From the NCBI RefSeq assembly GCF_000613405.1, contig NZ_BAIX01000004.1, positions 1 to 64,000 on the forward strand: a DNA stretch of 64,000 nucleotides. Direction: 5' to 3'. A model generated the notes under the pieces. The model made no database searches. It was not told where the DNA came from and worked only from the letters and a program-made list of their open reading frames with translations. The DNA comes from Hoylesella enoeca JCM 12259 (lineage in GTDB: Bacteria > Bacteroidota > Bacteroidia > Bacteroidales > Bacteroidaceae). A program made the position numbers and the translations under genes. This document shows, piece after piece, positions 40,470 to 50,775 of this stretch (its first letter is position 1; every line of letters starts with the position of its first letter).

Positions 40470-41870
40470 ATGCGCATAACAGTGCTGTCGGCAATCTGTC
40501 TGTTGTGTTTTGTCAGCGGCTTCGCACAGTCGGATCCTACGTTGATGACTATTGGTGGACAACCTGTCAGACGTTCTGAGTTTGCGTATTTATATCATAA
40601 GAATAACGCTCCGGGTGCGGTCGAGAGCCTGACAGTCGATGAATTTCTCAGCAAGTTTATCGATTACAAGCTGAAAGTGAGGGCTGCCCGCGAAGCGCAC
40701 CTTGACACTTTGGCCTCTGTGAAGCGCATACACGACGCCGATAGGGGACAAGTAGCAATATCGGCAACGATTGGTGATGCTGATAGGGACGCTGAAGCCC
40801 GGCAAGTCTATGCGGCAATGCAGCACAAGGTTGCACAAATGGGCGGCTGGATAAGACCTGCACAGATTTTGATTCGGCTAAACCAGCGTGCAACGAAATG
40901 GCAAGAGATTGCGGCCAAACGGCGTGTCGATTCGCTTTACAGCGTTTTGCAGCGTGGCGGAGACTTCGCTTCGTTGGCTCACCGATATTCAGACGATCGC
41001 GAGTCGGCGTTAAATGGTGGACTGATGACTTGGATTCGCCGCGGACAGACCTTGAAAGAGTTTGAAGATCAGGCCTATTCGTTGCAACCGGGAGAGGTGA
41101 GTCGCCCGTTTATGTCGCCACTCGGCTGGCATATCATTCGGCTTTGGGCCCGACAATCAACGCTCCCTTATGATTCGTTGCGAGCAAGTCTTGTACGGAT
41201 GGTTGATCAACGGGAATTGCGCCAGCAGTTGGTCGCAACCGAAAAACGGTTTGCCACGTCTCGACAGACGCCGACAGAGAAGCCGATAGCGGAGAGTGCG
41301 TTGACGCCCGACCGTCGGAATCTTCTCCGCGAATATGAAGAAGGACTACTGGTGTGTGCCATTCGCGATCGTGTGATCGGTCACCGGTCAACTCAAAATG
41401 AGCAAAAATTGTCGGCCTATTTCAAGAAACACAAGAAGCAATATCGTTGGGAACAACCTCGTTTCAAAGGAGTTGCTTTCCATGTGAAATTTAAAGCCGA
41501 TGCCAAGAAGATCAAGGCGCTACTCAAAAGAGCCTCTTTTACAACGTGGGAAACGCTTATTCGCACTGCGTTTAACGGCAAATCGGAAGACGAAATACCG
41601 TTCGTTGTCGGCTATTTTAAAGTTGGTGATAATGCCTTGATAGACAAGGCGATTTTCAAACAACCTGCAACGATTGTTCGGAAAGCAGAATTTCCGATAG
41701 CAGAAGTATACGGCAAGAAATTGAAAGCGCCCAAAACGCTCGATGATGTGCGCTCGCAAGTGTTGGCAGATTATCAGGATGAATTGGAAACCGAATGGGT
41801 GTCAGCACTCAGAGACAAGTATCCCGTCGAGATAAATAGAACTGTTCTCGCCACGATTTCGCACGAATGA
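40470..41870 (+). CDS. Parvulin-type peptidylprolyl isomerase, exported
   Basis: From ATG 40470 (MRITVLSAICLLCFVSGFAQ) the product is 466 residues with a signal peptide. A longer frame would overlap guaB. A SurA-N-like helical segment (FAYLYHKN... FLSKFIDYKLKVRAAREAHL) is followed by a PpiC rotamase domain at about residues 120-215 (AQILIRL ... DFASLAHRYSDDRESALNGG ... SPLGWHIIRLW). The C-terminal half is a second helical and weakly rotamase-like part. It probably folds outer-membrane proteins in the periplasm. It starts seven bases after guaB. Confidence 0.85.
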   Translation: MRITVLSAICLLCFVSGFAQSDPTLMTIGGQPVRRSEFAYLYHKNNAPGAVESLTVDEFLSKFIDYKLKVRAAREAHLDTLASVKRIHDADRGQVAISATIGDADRDAEARQVYAAMQHKVAQMGGWIRPAQILIRLNQRATKWQEIAAKRRVDSLYSVLQRGGDFASLAHRYSDDRESALNGGLMTWIRRGQTLKEFEDQAYSLQPGEVSRPFMSPLGWHIIRLWARQSTLPYDSLRASLVRMVDQRELRQQLVATEKRFATSRQTPTEKPIAESALTPDRRNLLREYEEGLLVCAIRDRVIGHRSTQNEQKLSAYFKKHKKQYRWEQPRFKGVAFHVKFKADAKKIKALLKRASFTTWETLIRTAFNGKSEDEIPFVVGYFKVGDNALIDKAIFKQPATIVRKAEFPIAEVYGKKLKAPKTLDDVRSQVLADYQDELETEWVSALRDKYPVEINRTVLATISHE

Positions 41871-41936
41871 TGTTGGCGAATGTTGTTGATAAAAGTAAAA
41901 TAGATGCGTATTCGCGCATTGATAGATCATAAATGA

Positions 41937-43373
41937 ATGAAAACAAAAAATAAAATACTGGTAGGGTTTGCTGCCTTTCTGCTCATTGTAGGAATGAGTG
42001 CTAATGCCCGTAAGATAGGGACTTATGCAGCTTCGGACACAACGCGTGTGGCGAAAGACACCCCGAAGATTCCCGCAACGAGTGTTGTTGATGAAGTGAT
42101 TTGGGTGGTCGGCGACGAGCCTATTTTGAAATCAGATGTCGAAGTGATGCGTCTGCAAGGTGAAGGAGAGGGCTTTAAATGGAACGGTGACCCCGATTGC
42201 GCCATCCCTGAACAGTTGGCTGTACAGAAACTCTATCTGCATCAGGCTGCGATCGACAGTATTTCTATCTCAGAATCGCAGATTTCACAAGGCATAGATG
42301 ATCAAATCAACTATTTGATTTCAGGCATCGGATCGCGTGAAAAGTTGGAGGAGTATTATAAGAAGTCGCTCACCCAGATTCGCCAAGATATGCACGACGA
42401 TTTCAAGAATCGTATGCTGATTCAGGAGATGCAGCGAAAAATCGTGGAAGACATCGCCGTTTCGCCGGCCGATGTGCGCCAATATTTCAAGGATTTGCCA
42501 GCCGACAGTGTTCCGTTTGTGCCCACTGAAGTGGAGGTTGAGATTTTGATGAACCATCCCCGCATATCGCAAGAGGAGATCAATCGCGTGAAAGACGAGT
42601 TGCGCGAGTATACAGATCGTGTGAATAAAGGCGAAACCACCTTTGCGACTATTGCCCGTCTGTATTCGGAAGACACCAATTCGGCCCGTCAAGGTGGTGA
42701 GTTGGGGTATGCCGGACGTGGTATGCTCGACCCTGCATTTGCTTCAGTGGCTTTCAATTTGACTGATCCGAAGAAGATTTCGAAGATTGTCGAGACAGAA
42801 TTTGGTTATCATATCATCCAATTGATTGATAAACGCGGCGACAAAGTGAATGTCCGGCATATTCTCCGTAAGCCTCGTGTGAGTGAGGAAGCCATTGAAA
42901 AGACCAAGTTGAGGCTAGATTCTATTGCGAACGACATCCGTTCGGGCAAGTTTACATTTGAAGATGCCACGGCATATCTCTCTGATGACAAGGAGACAAA
43001 GAACAATCATGGCCTCATGGCGAACATGGATCGAGAGACAGGAACCCGCACTTCCAAGTTTAAAATGAAAGATTTGCCCACCGATATAGCCCGAATCGTT
43101 GATACACTGAAAGTCGGTGAGATCTCGGCTCCATTTCAGTTGATTACGGATAAGGGTAAGACAGCCTGTGCTATTGTGAAGTTGAAGAGTCGGGTAGAGA
43201 GCCATAAAGCCACGATCACGGAAGATTTTCAGGTGATGAAGAATGTGGTGCTGGCCAAACAGCGTGAAAAACGCCTTCATGATTGGGTGGTAGACAAGAT
43301 CAAACACACGTATGTTTGGATGAATGACCGCTATAAAAACTGTCAGTTTGAATATGAAGGATGGGTTAAATGA
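41937..43373 (+). CDS. SurA-like periplasmic chaperone/peptidylprolyl isomerase
   Basis: The 478-residue product has a signal peptide (MKTKNKILVGFAAFLLIVGM). A SurA N-terminal chaperone domain (VVDEVIWVVGDEPILKSDVEV) is followed by two PpiC domains: about residues 200-300 (FATIARLYSEDTNSARQGGE ... FGYHIIQLID) and about 300-400. It assists outer membrane protein assembly. Its stop overlaps the OstA-like start as ATGA, tying it to lipopolysaccharide/outer-membrane biogenesis. Confidence 0.9.
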   Translation: MKTKNKILVGFAAFLLIVGMSANARKIGTYAASDTTRVAKDTPKIPATSVVDEVIWVVGDEPILKSDVEVMRLQGEGEGFKWNGDPDCAIPEQLAVQKLYLHQAAIDSISISESQISQGIDDQINYLISGIGSREKLEEYYKKSLTQIRQDMHDDFKNRMLIQEMQRKIVEDIAVSPADVRQYFKDLPADSVPFVPTEVEVEILMNHPRISQEEINRVKDELREYTDRVNKGETTFATIARLYSEDTNSARQGGELGYAGRGMLDPAFASVAFNLTDPKKISKIVETEFGYHIIQLIDKRGDKVNVRHILRKPRVSEEAIEKTKLRLDSIANDIRSGKFTFEDATAYLSDDKETKNNHGLMANMDRETGTRTSKFKMKDLPTDIARIVDTLKVGEISAPFQLITDKGKTACAIVKLKSRVESHKATITEDFQVMKNVVLAKQREKRLHDWVVDKIKHTYVWMNDRYKNCQFEYEGWVK

Positions 43374-45078
43374 CATTCAAGCAAAAAATCATTCGATATA
43401 TTGATGGACATAGAGTCACGTTGATCGCGGCTCTATGTCTTTTTGGACTCGGTATTGCACAGTCTCATCAGGCGGTTCGGAAACGGTCGCGTAAAGTGCA
43501 GGACGATCGTGTTCATTTGGTGCATTCGGATCAGTTGAGTTATGATATATATGGCCCCAATCCCGAAGCACAGATTGTCAAGGGGTGGTACATTTCAGTC
43601 ATTCCGGCGCTCAGCTGTTTTGCGATAGCGCTTACTATTATCAGGAATCCAATTCATTCAGAGCTTTCGGACATGTTCGGTTTTATCAAGGCGACACATT
43701 GTCGTTGACCTGCGACCGTGCATTTTATGATGGGCAGCAGCAATTGATGGAAGCACGGCGGAATGTGGTGTTGAAACATCGTCGGCAAACGCTTTATACC
43801 GATAGTCTTGACTATGACCGATTGTATGATTATGCCTATTTCCGCGAGGGTGGAACGCTGATTGACGGTAAGGATAAGTTGGTTTCGGATTGGGGAGAGT
43901 ATAACACGAAGACGCGGGATGCCACCTTTTATTATAATGTAAGGCTGCGGAGCGGTAAGCGTCTTGTCACAACCGACACGCTCTATTATGATACCCGCAA
44001 ATCATTAGCTCATGTTGTGGGGCCGTCGAAGATCACTTCGGGTACGAGCGTGATCCATACCGAGCAGGGATATTTCAATACCCATAGCAATAAAGCCCAG
44101 CTTTTCGGTCGTTCGACAGTTGTAGACAAAGAGAAAACGATCATCGGTGACAGTCTTTATTATGATGATAAGACCGGTATTAATCGTGGTTTCGGGAATG
44201 TAGTCTTCATTGATAAGAAGAATAAAACGTCGTTGATGTGTGGAAAATTGTATTATAACGAGAAGAGCGGATATGGCTTTGCTACGCAGCGAGCAGTTTC
44301 CAAGGAATTTTCTCGTGGTGATACACTCTATGCCCATGCTGATACGATGAAACTGTTTACTTTTCATATCAATACAGACTCGGTTTATCGGAAGGTACAT
44401 TACTATCCCCATGTGCGCGCTTATCGCACCGATGTGCAGGCCGTTTGCGACTCGATGGTGTTCAATTCGCAAGATTCGTGCATGACAATGTATAAAGATC
44501 CGATTGTGTGGAATGCCGGTCGACAGTTGCTCGGAGAGGTGATCAAAGCTTATATGGCCGATTCCACCATTCGTGAAGCACATGTCTTAGGACAGGCTTT
44601 GTCTGTTGAACAGATGCCGGATACCATTCATTACAATCAAATAGCTTCTCGTGACATGTTCGCTTATTTTAAGAACGGGGTTCTCCGACGTAATGACGCT
44701 ATCGGAAACGTGCAGAGTATTTATTACACTGTTGATGATAAAGACAGTTCTCTGATCGGACTCAACTATTTGGAAACCGATACGATGCGGATGTTTTTAA
44801 ATGAAGCTCGTAAGTTGGAGAAGATTTGGACGAATAAGTTTGAGGCAACTCTTTATCCGATGACACAGATTCCGCCTAGCAAAATGAAACTGAACAGTTT
44901 TGCTTGGTTTAATGAAATCCGACCGAAAGATAAGAATGATATTTTCATTTGGCGTGGAAAAGGACTCGGAGCTAATTTGCAGACGGTGAAACGACAGCAA
45001 GCACCGCTCCAAACGATTGAAAAAAAGACAGTCATTGATACGCCTGCGGGAAAGATTGCAGTACCGAAATTGCCCTAA
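43370..45078 (+). CDS. OstA-like protein (LptA/LptD N-terminal-type fold), one frameshift
   Basis: One added G in the G-run at 43582-43585 restores 569 residues. An N-terminal hydrophobic segment (LIAALCLFGLGIAQ) is followed by repeated beta-jellyroll strands typical of OstA (VHFSHSGAQLFCDSAYYYQE, VRFYQGDTLSLTCDRAFYDG, LYTDSLDYDRL, IIGDSLYYDD). Proteins of this kind carry or scaffold lipopolysaccharide across the periplasm. It is translationally coupled to the SurA-like gene. The C-terminal part (about residue 470 on) is not recognised. Confidence 0.82.
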
Positions 45079-45092
45079 AAACAGAAAGGAGC

Positions 45093-45392
45093 ATGATCAT
45101 GAATCTCTTTCAGGTGCGTAAACCGCGTGGCTTTCACCATATATATATATATGTAGACGAGCGAAAAGAGCGTTTACAGAAAATCGAACAGTGTGCGCGT
45201 CGAGATTTGGGAATGTTGAATGAAGAGTGTGATCGTAAGAATCGTATTGCCGGAACATTTGTTGCAGCTACGCATCATCTGCAAAAATACAGACAAAAAG
45301 GAGCTGTTGGTAAAAAACGTATGAGTTTTAAAGGTTTGATTTTATTGCTCATCGTGCTGTTGTTTGTTTGGTTTTATTTAGTTGAATTGTAA
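45093..45392 (+). CDS. Small tail-anchored membrane protein, unknown function
   Basis: The 99-residue protein has a basic, charged body and one C-terminal helix ([19 protein letters not shown]) that probably anchors it in the inner membrane. It is two bases upstream of mutL and 14 after the OstA-like gene, so it is co-transcribed. A (AT)7 tract (45139-45152) encodes HIYIYV near residue 18. The second ATG (45099) is an alternative start. No family is recognised. Confidence 0.7.
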   Translation: MIMNLFQVRKPRGFHHIYIYVDERKERLQKIEQCARRDLGMLNEECDRKNRIAGTFVAATHHLQKYRQKGAVGKKRMSFKGLILLLIVLLFVWFYLVEL

Positions 45393-45394
45393 CA

Positions 45395-47220
45395 ATGAGT
45401 GATGTCATACAGCTTTTGCCCGACTCGGTAGCCAATCAAATCGCGGCCGGAGAAGTTATTCAGCGGCCTGCAAGTGTCGTCAAAGAACTTGTCGAAAATG
45501 CAATCGATGCAGGTGCAAAGACGATCCATGTGTTTGTAGTAGATGCCGGTCGCACTTCGATACAGGTGATCGACGACGGGAAAGGAATGTCTGATACCGA
45601 CGCACGATTGTCTTTCGAACGCCATGCTACATCGAAGATTCGTAAAGCTGATGATTTATTTAATCTCCACACAATGGGATTCCGTGGCGAAGCATTGGCT
45701 TCTATTGCGGCGGTAGCGCAAGTTGAATTACGCACACGTATGGAAACGGAAGATGTGGGTACGCATCTAAACATCACGGGTTCTGTGTTTCAGAATCAGG
45801 AACCATGTTCCTGTCCTGTTGGAAGTAATTTTTTGGTCGAGAATCTATTTTTTAATGTGCCAGCGCGCAGAAAGTTTTTGAAATCTAATTCGACCGAACT
45901 CTCCAATATTCTGGCAGCTTTTGACCGAATTGTATTGGTGAATCCGCAAATCACGTTTACACTTCACAGCAATGGAAGTGAACTTTTCCATTTGAAAGCC
46001 GGCGCTCTGCGGCAACGTATTTTAGATGTGTTCGGTAAGCGACTCAATCAAGATCTCTTGCCGATTCATGTCGACACGACGATGTGTAAGATCAATGGAT
46101 TTGTTGGGAAACCTGAGTCTGCACACAAACGAGGTGTTCAACAGTTCTTTTTTGTGAATGATCGGTATATGAGGCATCCTTATTTCAATAAGGCGGTAGC
46201 CGCGGCTTATGATCGATTGATCCCTATCGGCGAGCAAGTTCCGTATTTTATTTATTTTGAAGTGAATCCGGAAGATATCGATGTCAATATTCATCCCACG
46301 AAGACTGAAATCAAATTTGAGAACGAACAAGCTGTTTGGCAGATCCTTTCAGCTGCAGTTCGGGAGCAATCGGTGTGTTCACTGCTATCCCGACGATTGA
46401 TTTCGATACGCAAGGAAAACCTGATATTCCTGTATTCGGATCGCATTCGGAAAACGTTCAGATGCCGAAAGTGGATTATAATCCACAATATAATCCTTTC
46501 GACAATACTCGTAAAACATCGAAAACACAGTCTTCTGCCGAGTGGGAGCAGTTGTATGAAGGACTGAAAACAAGTCAAGACCATGAGACGGCAATATTCG
46601 ATGCACCCGAATTGGATGCTTCTCAGGAATCGGAAAAGCATCGTATGCTTGCAGAAAAGTCACCCGTTCATTATCAATATAAAGGAAAATATGTGATGAC
46701 AACTGTGAAATCCGGGCTGATGATTATCGATCAGCATCGGGCCCATGTGCGTATTCTTTATGAACGCTATATGCAACAGGTGCAGGCACATCGTAACTCA
46801 GCACAGAAATTACTGTTTCCCGAAGTAATCCAAATGTCTGTTTCCGAGTCCGTTATCTTTCATAAAGTGCTGCCGGAAATGACAAGTATGGGATTCGAAT
46901 TAACTGATTTAGGTGGTAATAGTTATGCTATCAATGCTATTCCGGCTGATCTTGAAGGTGTCAATGCAGTCTTGTTGGTGCGTGATATGATAGCTTCGGC
47001 ACCAGAAAAAGATGCCAGTGCCGTTGAAAGTATTTACAGTTCGCTGGCTTTGAGTATGGCTCGCAACGCTGCAATTCCACAAGGTCAGGTTTTGAGTAAT
47101 GATGAAATGGAAGAGTTGGTCAATGGATTATTTGCATGTTCAAATGTCAATTACACGCCCGATGGGAAGAAAGTGCTTTGCATTTTGAAGCAACAAGAGA
47201 TCGAACATTTATTGGGATAA
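45395..47220 (+). CDS. mutL: DNA mismatch repair protein MutL, one frameshift
   Basis: One added base near 46364 gives 608 residues. The GHKL ATPase is clear: motif I ENAIDAGA, motif II DDGKGM, and FERHATSKI and [10 protein letters not shown]. The linker (about 320-430) precedes a C-terminal dimerisation domain. In the usual endonuclease motif DQHA(x)2E(x)4E the sequence has [12 protein letters not shown], so the alanine and the first glutamate are replaced; nicking activity is doubtful. The break at AAVRE-AIGVF may be GAAGCA read as GAGCA. Confidence 0.92.
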
Positions 47221-47318
47221 GCTGCCGAAAACGTGTTAAAGATCTAAAAAATGTTATCTTTTAAGCGAAAAAGAATGCTTTTTTTATCCCCAATGTGATT
47301 GAATCTAAATTTTATTGC

Positions 47319-47326
47319 TACTTTTG
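47319..47326 (+). promoter_or_regulatory. -7 element of the OmpA gene (TACTTTTG)
   Basis: An exact TAnnTTTG match 64 bases before the start codon; a TTG lies 17 bp upstream. The AT-rich leader fits a highly expressed outer membrane protein. Confidence 0.55.
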
Positions 47327-47390
47327 CACCGCGTATTAAACGTGAATGTGAGTTATAAGAATTCATTTTAATTAATTAAATACATCGTTT

Positions 47391-48533
47391 ATGAGAAAAT
47401 TATTGATTGTATTAGCATTTGCCGGCATCTCTATGTCGACAATGGCACAGGATGCAGACCCTGTACAAAAGCACAGCGTTGCTACCAATTCTTTTTGGAG
47501 TAACTGGTTCATTCAGGTTGGTGCAGAGTGGAATGCTTGGTATTCTAATCAGGAGCACGGCCTCGGTTTGAGCAGAAGTCCGTTCAAAGATTTCCGTTCA
47601 AGTCCCGCAGCAGCAGTAGCAATTGGTAAATGGTTCACGCCGGGCCTCGGTCTTCGTACTAAACTCCAGGGTATTTGGGGTAAGCGTGTGGATGACGGTA
47701 ACAACTTCGGTAACCACAACTCTTACTGGATTTTGAATGAACATGCATTGTTTAATGTAAGCAACTTACTTGGCGGTTACAATCCTAATCGCGTTTGGAA
47801 TTTCATTCCCTTTGCCGGTGCAGGTATTGGCCGTTCTATGAGTGCTAACCTCTACGCAATGGATTTGAGTGTTGGTATCTTGAATGAGTTCCGCGTTAGC
47901 AAAAAAGTGGCTGTCAATCTCGAACTTGGTTGGAATCGTTTGGAAGGCGATATTGATGGAAACGATAGGTCTAACGGCCACAGAGGTTGGGATTCTCATG
48001 ACAATAATTTCTATGCAGAAGTTGGTTTGACTTTCAATCTCGGCAAGGCTACATGGGAGAAAACACCTGATGTAGACGCAATCAAGGCATTGTCTCAATC
48101 ACAGATCGATGCGCTCAATGCACAGCTCAACGATGCTAATGCAGAGAATGCACGTCTGAAAGAGATGTTGGCAAATCAGAAGCCCGCAGAGGATAAAACT
48201 GTGAAAGAGTTTGTAACAACTCCGATCTCTGTCTTCTTCAATTTGGACAAGTCTGTCATTGCATCTCAGAAGGACCTCGTGAATGTTCGCGCATTGGCTC
48301 AATATGCCAAGGACAACAACTCGAATCTCCTTGTTACAGGTTATGCAGACAGTGCAACGGGTACACCGCAGCACAACCAAGGTCTGTCAGAGCGTCGTGC
48401 TAACACGCTTGCTGATGAGTTGGTTAAGATGGGTGTAAGCCGCGACAATATCAAAACTGTTGGTAAGGGTGGTGTAGACGAGTTGTCTCCGATCTCTTTC
48501 AACCGTCGTGCAACTGTTCAGGTAACTGAATAA
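47391..48533 (+). CDS. OmpA-family outer membrane protein
   Basis: The 380-residue protein has a signal peptide (MRKLLIVLAFAGISMSTMAQ), an eight-strand-like barrel (about 25-225) with GAEWNAWYSNQEHGLG and GAGIGRSMSANLYAMD, a coiled-coil hinge (QIDALNAQLNDANAENARLK), then an OmpA C-terminal peptidoglycan-binding domain (VFFNLDKSVIASQ ... LLVTGYADSATGTPQHNQGL ... RRANTLADEL). It likely anchors the outer membrane to the wall and is a major surface protein. Codon use looks strongly biased. It resembles the OmpA protein at 58500. Confidence 0.9.
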   Translation: MRKLLIVLAFAGISMSTMAQDADPVQKHSVATNSFWSNWFIQVGAEWNAWYSNQEHGLGLSRSPFKDFRSSPAAAVAIGKWFTPGLGLRTKLQGIWGKRVDDGNNFGNHNSYWILNEHALFNVSNLLGGYNPNRVWNFIPFAGAGIGRSMSANLYAMDLSVGILNEFRVSKKVAVNLELGWNRLEGDIDGNDRSNGHRGWDSHDNNFYAEVGLTFNLGKATWEKTPDVDAIKALSQSQIDALNAQLNDANAENARLKEMLANQKPAEDKTVKEFVTTPISVFFNLDKSVIASQKDLVNVRALAQYAKDNNSNLLVTGYADSATGTPQHNQGLSERRANTLADELVKMGVSRDNIKTVGKGGVDELSPISFNRRATVQVTE

Positions 48534-48555
48534 TTAATTACGATATAAGTAGAGT

Positions 48556-48593
48556 GGGATGCTTGCCTATATGGGGTAAGCATCCCGTTTTTT
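48556..48593 (+). terminator. Terminator of the OmpA gene
   Basis: A perfect stem pairs GGGATGCTTGCC (48556-48567) with 48575-48586 (one G-T pair), followed by six T. Confidence 0.85.
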
Positions 48594-48655
48594 ATGCCCG
48601 AGAATTCGATAAGATCTCTTTTTTATGATGTTGTATCGAAAAATGTATCAAAAAG

Positions 48656-48687
48656 TTTGGTTAATCATTTGAAAAGTTATATCTTTG
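48656..48687 (+). promoter_or_regulatory. Promoter of the first tRNA-Val gene
   Basis: TTTG (48656-48659), 20 bp, TATCTTTG (48680-48687), a full match just 21 bases before the tRNA. Confidence 0.8.
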
Positions 48688-48708
48688 CAACCGCTTACGA
48701 TGAGTTGA

Positions 48709-48786
48709 GGGCGTTTAGCTCAGCTGGTTTAGAGCATCTGCCTTACAAGCAGAGGGTCGGGGGTTCGAATCCCTCAACGCCCACCA
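48709..48786 (+). tRNA. tRNA-Val (anticodon TAC), copy 1
   Basis: A cloverleaf is visible: acceptor GGGCGTT pairs with AACGCCC, a D arm AGCTCAGCTGGTTTAGAGC, anticodon arm CTGCC-TTACAA-GCAG with anticodon TAC, TPsiC arm GGGGTTCGAATCCC, and the CCA end is encoded. It is identical to the copy at 49171. Confidence 0.95.
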
Positions 48787-48794
48787 AGGGGTGT

Positions 48795-48828
48795 TCCCTG
48801 TAATCTTTCGGGATTGCAGGGATTTTTA
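48795..48828 (+). terminator. Terminator after tRNA-Val copy 1
   Basis: An imperfect 11-bp stem (48795-48805 with 48812-48822) followed by five T. Confidence 0.75.
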
Positions 48829-48912
48829 TTTGATGGCTAAACCATGAACGAATCGCTGCTATTTTAATCTTGATTCCTTATTACGCACGTTGCAATTGAG
48901 CGTGAGTTTGCT

Positions 48913-48980
48913 CGCGATTAACGGTTAAACTCATCGCAATTAACGGTTAAATACAATGCGTTTAACCGTTATGTAGCGCA
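48913..48980. repeat. Dispersed palindromic repeat, copy (h)
   Basis: Two direct copies of GCRATTAACGGTTAAA and an inverted GCGTTTAACCGTTA lie between the twin tRNA genes. The remaining parts of this 384-bp gap contain only the flanking terminator and promoter. Confidence 0.7.
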
Positions 48981-49113
48981 CATGAAAGCCTATACGGTCG
49001 TCCTAATGTTATGTTGTCGTTTTTGAATGTGCTGTTGACGCATTGCGGTTGCACCGTTTTCTCACTAAAAATGACATATATTTCTCATGATGAAGAAAAA
49101 AGTTTTGAAAAGA

Positions 49114-49145
49114 TTTGGTAATCTCAAAAAACTGTTGTAACTTTG
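49114..49145 (+). promoter_or_regulatory. Promoter of the second tRNA-Val gene
   Basis: TTTG (49114-49117), 20 bp, TAACTTTG (49138-49145), 25 bases before the tRNA. It closely resembles the promoter of copy 1. Confidence 0.8.
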
Positions 49146-49170
49146 CAACCGCTTTACCGATAGAAGTTGA

Positions 49171-49248
49171 GGGCGTTTAGCTCAGCTGGTTTAGAGCATC
49201 TGCCTTACAAGCAGAGGGTCGGGGGTTCGAATCCCTCAACGCCCACCA
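49171..49248 (+). tRNA. tRNA-Val (anticodon TAC), copy 2
   Basis: It is the same 78-base sequence, including CCA, as copy 1, 462 bases downstream and with its own promoter and terminator. This is a tandem duplication of the gene unit. Confidence 0.95.
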
Positions 49249-49252
49249 AGAG

Positions 49253-49298
49253 AGATTCCGCAATTCTCGTAAGAGGTTTTTGCGGAATCTTTCTTTTT
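49253..49298 (+). terminator. Terminator after tRNA-Val copy 2
   Basis: A perfect 11-bp stem (49253-49263 with 49280-49290) followed by TTCTTTTT. Confidence 0.85.
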
Positions 49299-49321
49299 AG
49301 AAGTTTTATCACAAAATATTG

Positions 49322-49351
49322 TTGTCGTGTCGATTTTAATGTGTAATTTTG
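49322..49351 (+). promoter_or_regulatory. Promoter of purB
   Basis: TTG (49322-49324), 19 bp, TAATTTTG (49344-49351), 24 bases before the purB start. Confidence 0.65.
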
Positions 49352-49375
49352 TACACAGAATAATGATATATCAAT

Positions 49376-50721
49376 ATGACGCTTGACTTATTGACCGCTA
49401 TATCACCCATTGATGGTCGTTATAGGGGCAAAACTGAGCCTTTGGCCGATTACTTCTCAGAATATGCGTTGATCCGTTATCGCGTGCGGATAGAAATCGA
49501 ATATTTCATTGCATTATGCGAATTGCCTTTGCCGCAACTGGCTCCTTTGGATAAAACGCTATTTGATCGGTTGCGTGACATCTATCTAAACTTCGGTGAA
49601 AATGAGGCTCGCAGGGTGAAAGCCATTGAAGAAGTGACCAATCATGACGTCAAGGCTGTGGAGTATTTTATTAAGGAAGCGTTTGATCAGATCGGCGGAT
49701 TAGAGGCCTATAAGGAGTTTGTTCATTTCGGACTCACGTCGCAAGATATTAACAATACGAGTGTGCCGCTCTCTGTGAAAGAGGCTTTGGAACACGTGTT
49801 TTATCCGCAAGTGGAGGCGTTGATCGCACAGTTGCACGCGTATGCAGATGAATGGAAAGACGTGCCGATGCTGGCCCGCACTCATGGACAACCCGCTTCG
49901 CCCACGCGCTTAGGCAAGGAAGTGATGGTGTTTGCCTATCGACTGACGGAGCAACTGAATCTGTTGAAAGCCTGTAAACCGACAGCCAAATTCGGAGGAG
50001 CTACCGGTAATTTCAATGCACACCATGTGCTTATCCTGATTTCGACTGGAAAGAATTTGGAAATCAATTTGTTCGCGAAAAGTTAGGACTCGAACGCGAG
50101 GCATATACCACGCAGATCAGCAACTATGATCACCTGGGAAGCGTGTTTGATGGCATGCGGCGGATCTATACGATCATCCTCGATTTAGACCGGGATTTCT
50201 GGATGTATATTTCGATGGATTATTTCAAACAGAAGATTAAAGCCGGTGAAGTGGGATCGAGTGCGATGCCGCACAAGGTGAATCCGATCGATTTTGAAAA
50301 CAGCGAGGGGAATTTGGGAATTGCAAATGCTATTCTTCAATTCCTGGCACAGAAATTGCCGGTGAGCCGATTGCAACGTGATCTGACCGATTCCACAGTG
50401 CTGCGCAATGTGGGAGTGCCGATGGCGCATGGCTTGATTGCCATCCAGAGCACGCTGAAAGGGCTGCGCAAGCTCATTCTTCACGAAGAAAAGTTGCACG
50501 AAGATTTGCATGAAGCATGGGCTGTGGTGGCCGAAGCCATTCAGACGATCCTGCGTCGTGAAGGTTATCCGCATCCGTACGAGGCATTGAAAGCGCTCAC
50601 CCGAACCAATCAAAAGATGACAAAAGAAACCATTCATGCATTTGTTGAAACGCTACATGTCGGTGATGAAGTCAAGAAAGAATTATTGGCGATAACGCCT
50701 TACAACTATACAGGGATTTAA
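49376..50721 (+). CDS. purB: Adenylosuccinate lyase, one frameshift
   Basis: One added base near 50029 (GTGGCT read as GTGCT) joins two frames to 448 residues, the size of the E. coli-like PurB group. The catalytic regions are clear: LTSQDINNT, ARTHGQPASPT and the signature GSSAMPHKVNPIDFEN. It removes fumarate in two steps of purine synthesis (SAICAR and adenylosuccinate). As an essential gene it should be intact in the organism; around the break ATGNFNAHH continues into YPDFDWKEFGNQF when the base is restored. Confidence 0.93.
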
Positions 50722-50775
50722 GGAATAACTATTTATTAACGTGCCGTGAGGCAACAAGAAAGCAGAAAGTAATTT

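Noticed and set aside
43580-43590. Programmed ribosomal frameshifting in the split genes
   Set aside because: Only the OstA-like break lies in a run of four or more equal bases, there are no slippery heptamers, and sixteen unrelated genes would all need it. Sequence error explains it better.
48594-48803. 69-residue frame covering the first tRNA
   Set aside because: It translates straight through a perfect tRNA-Val gene and its promoter.
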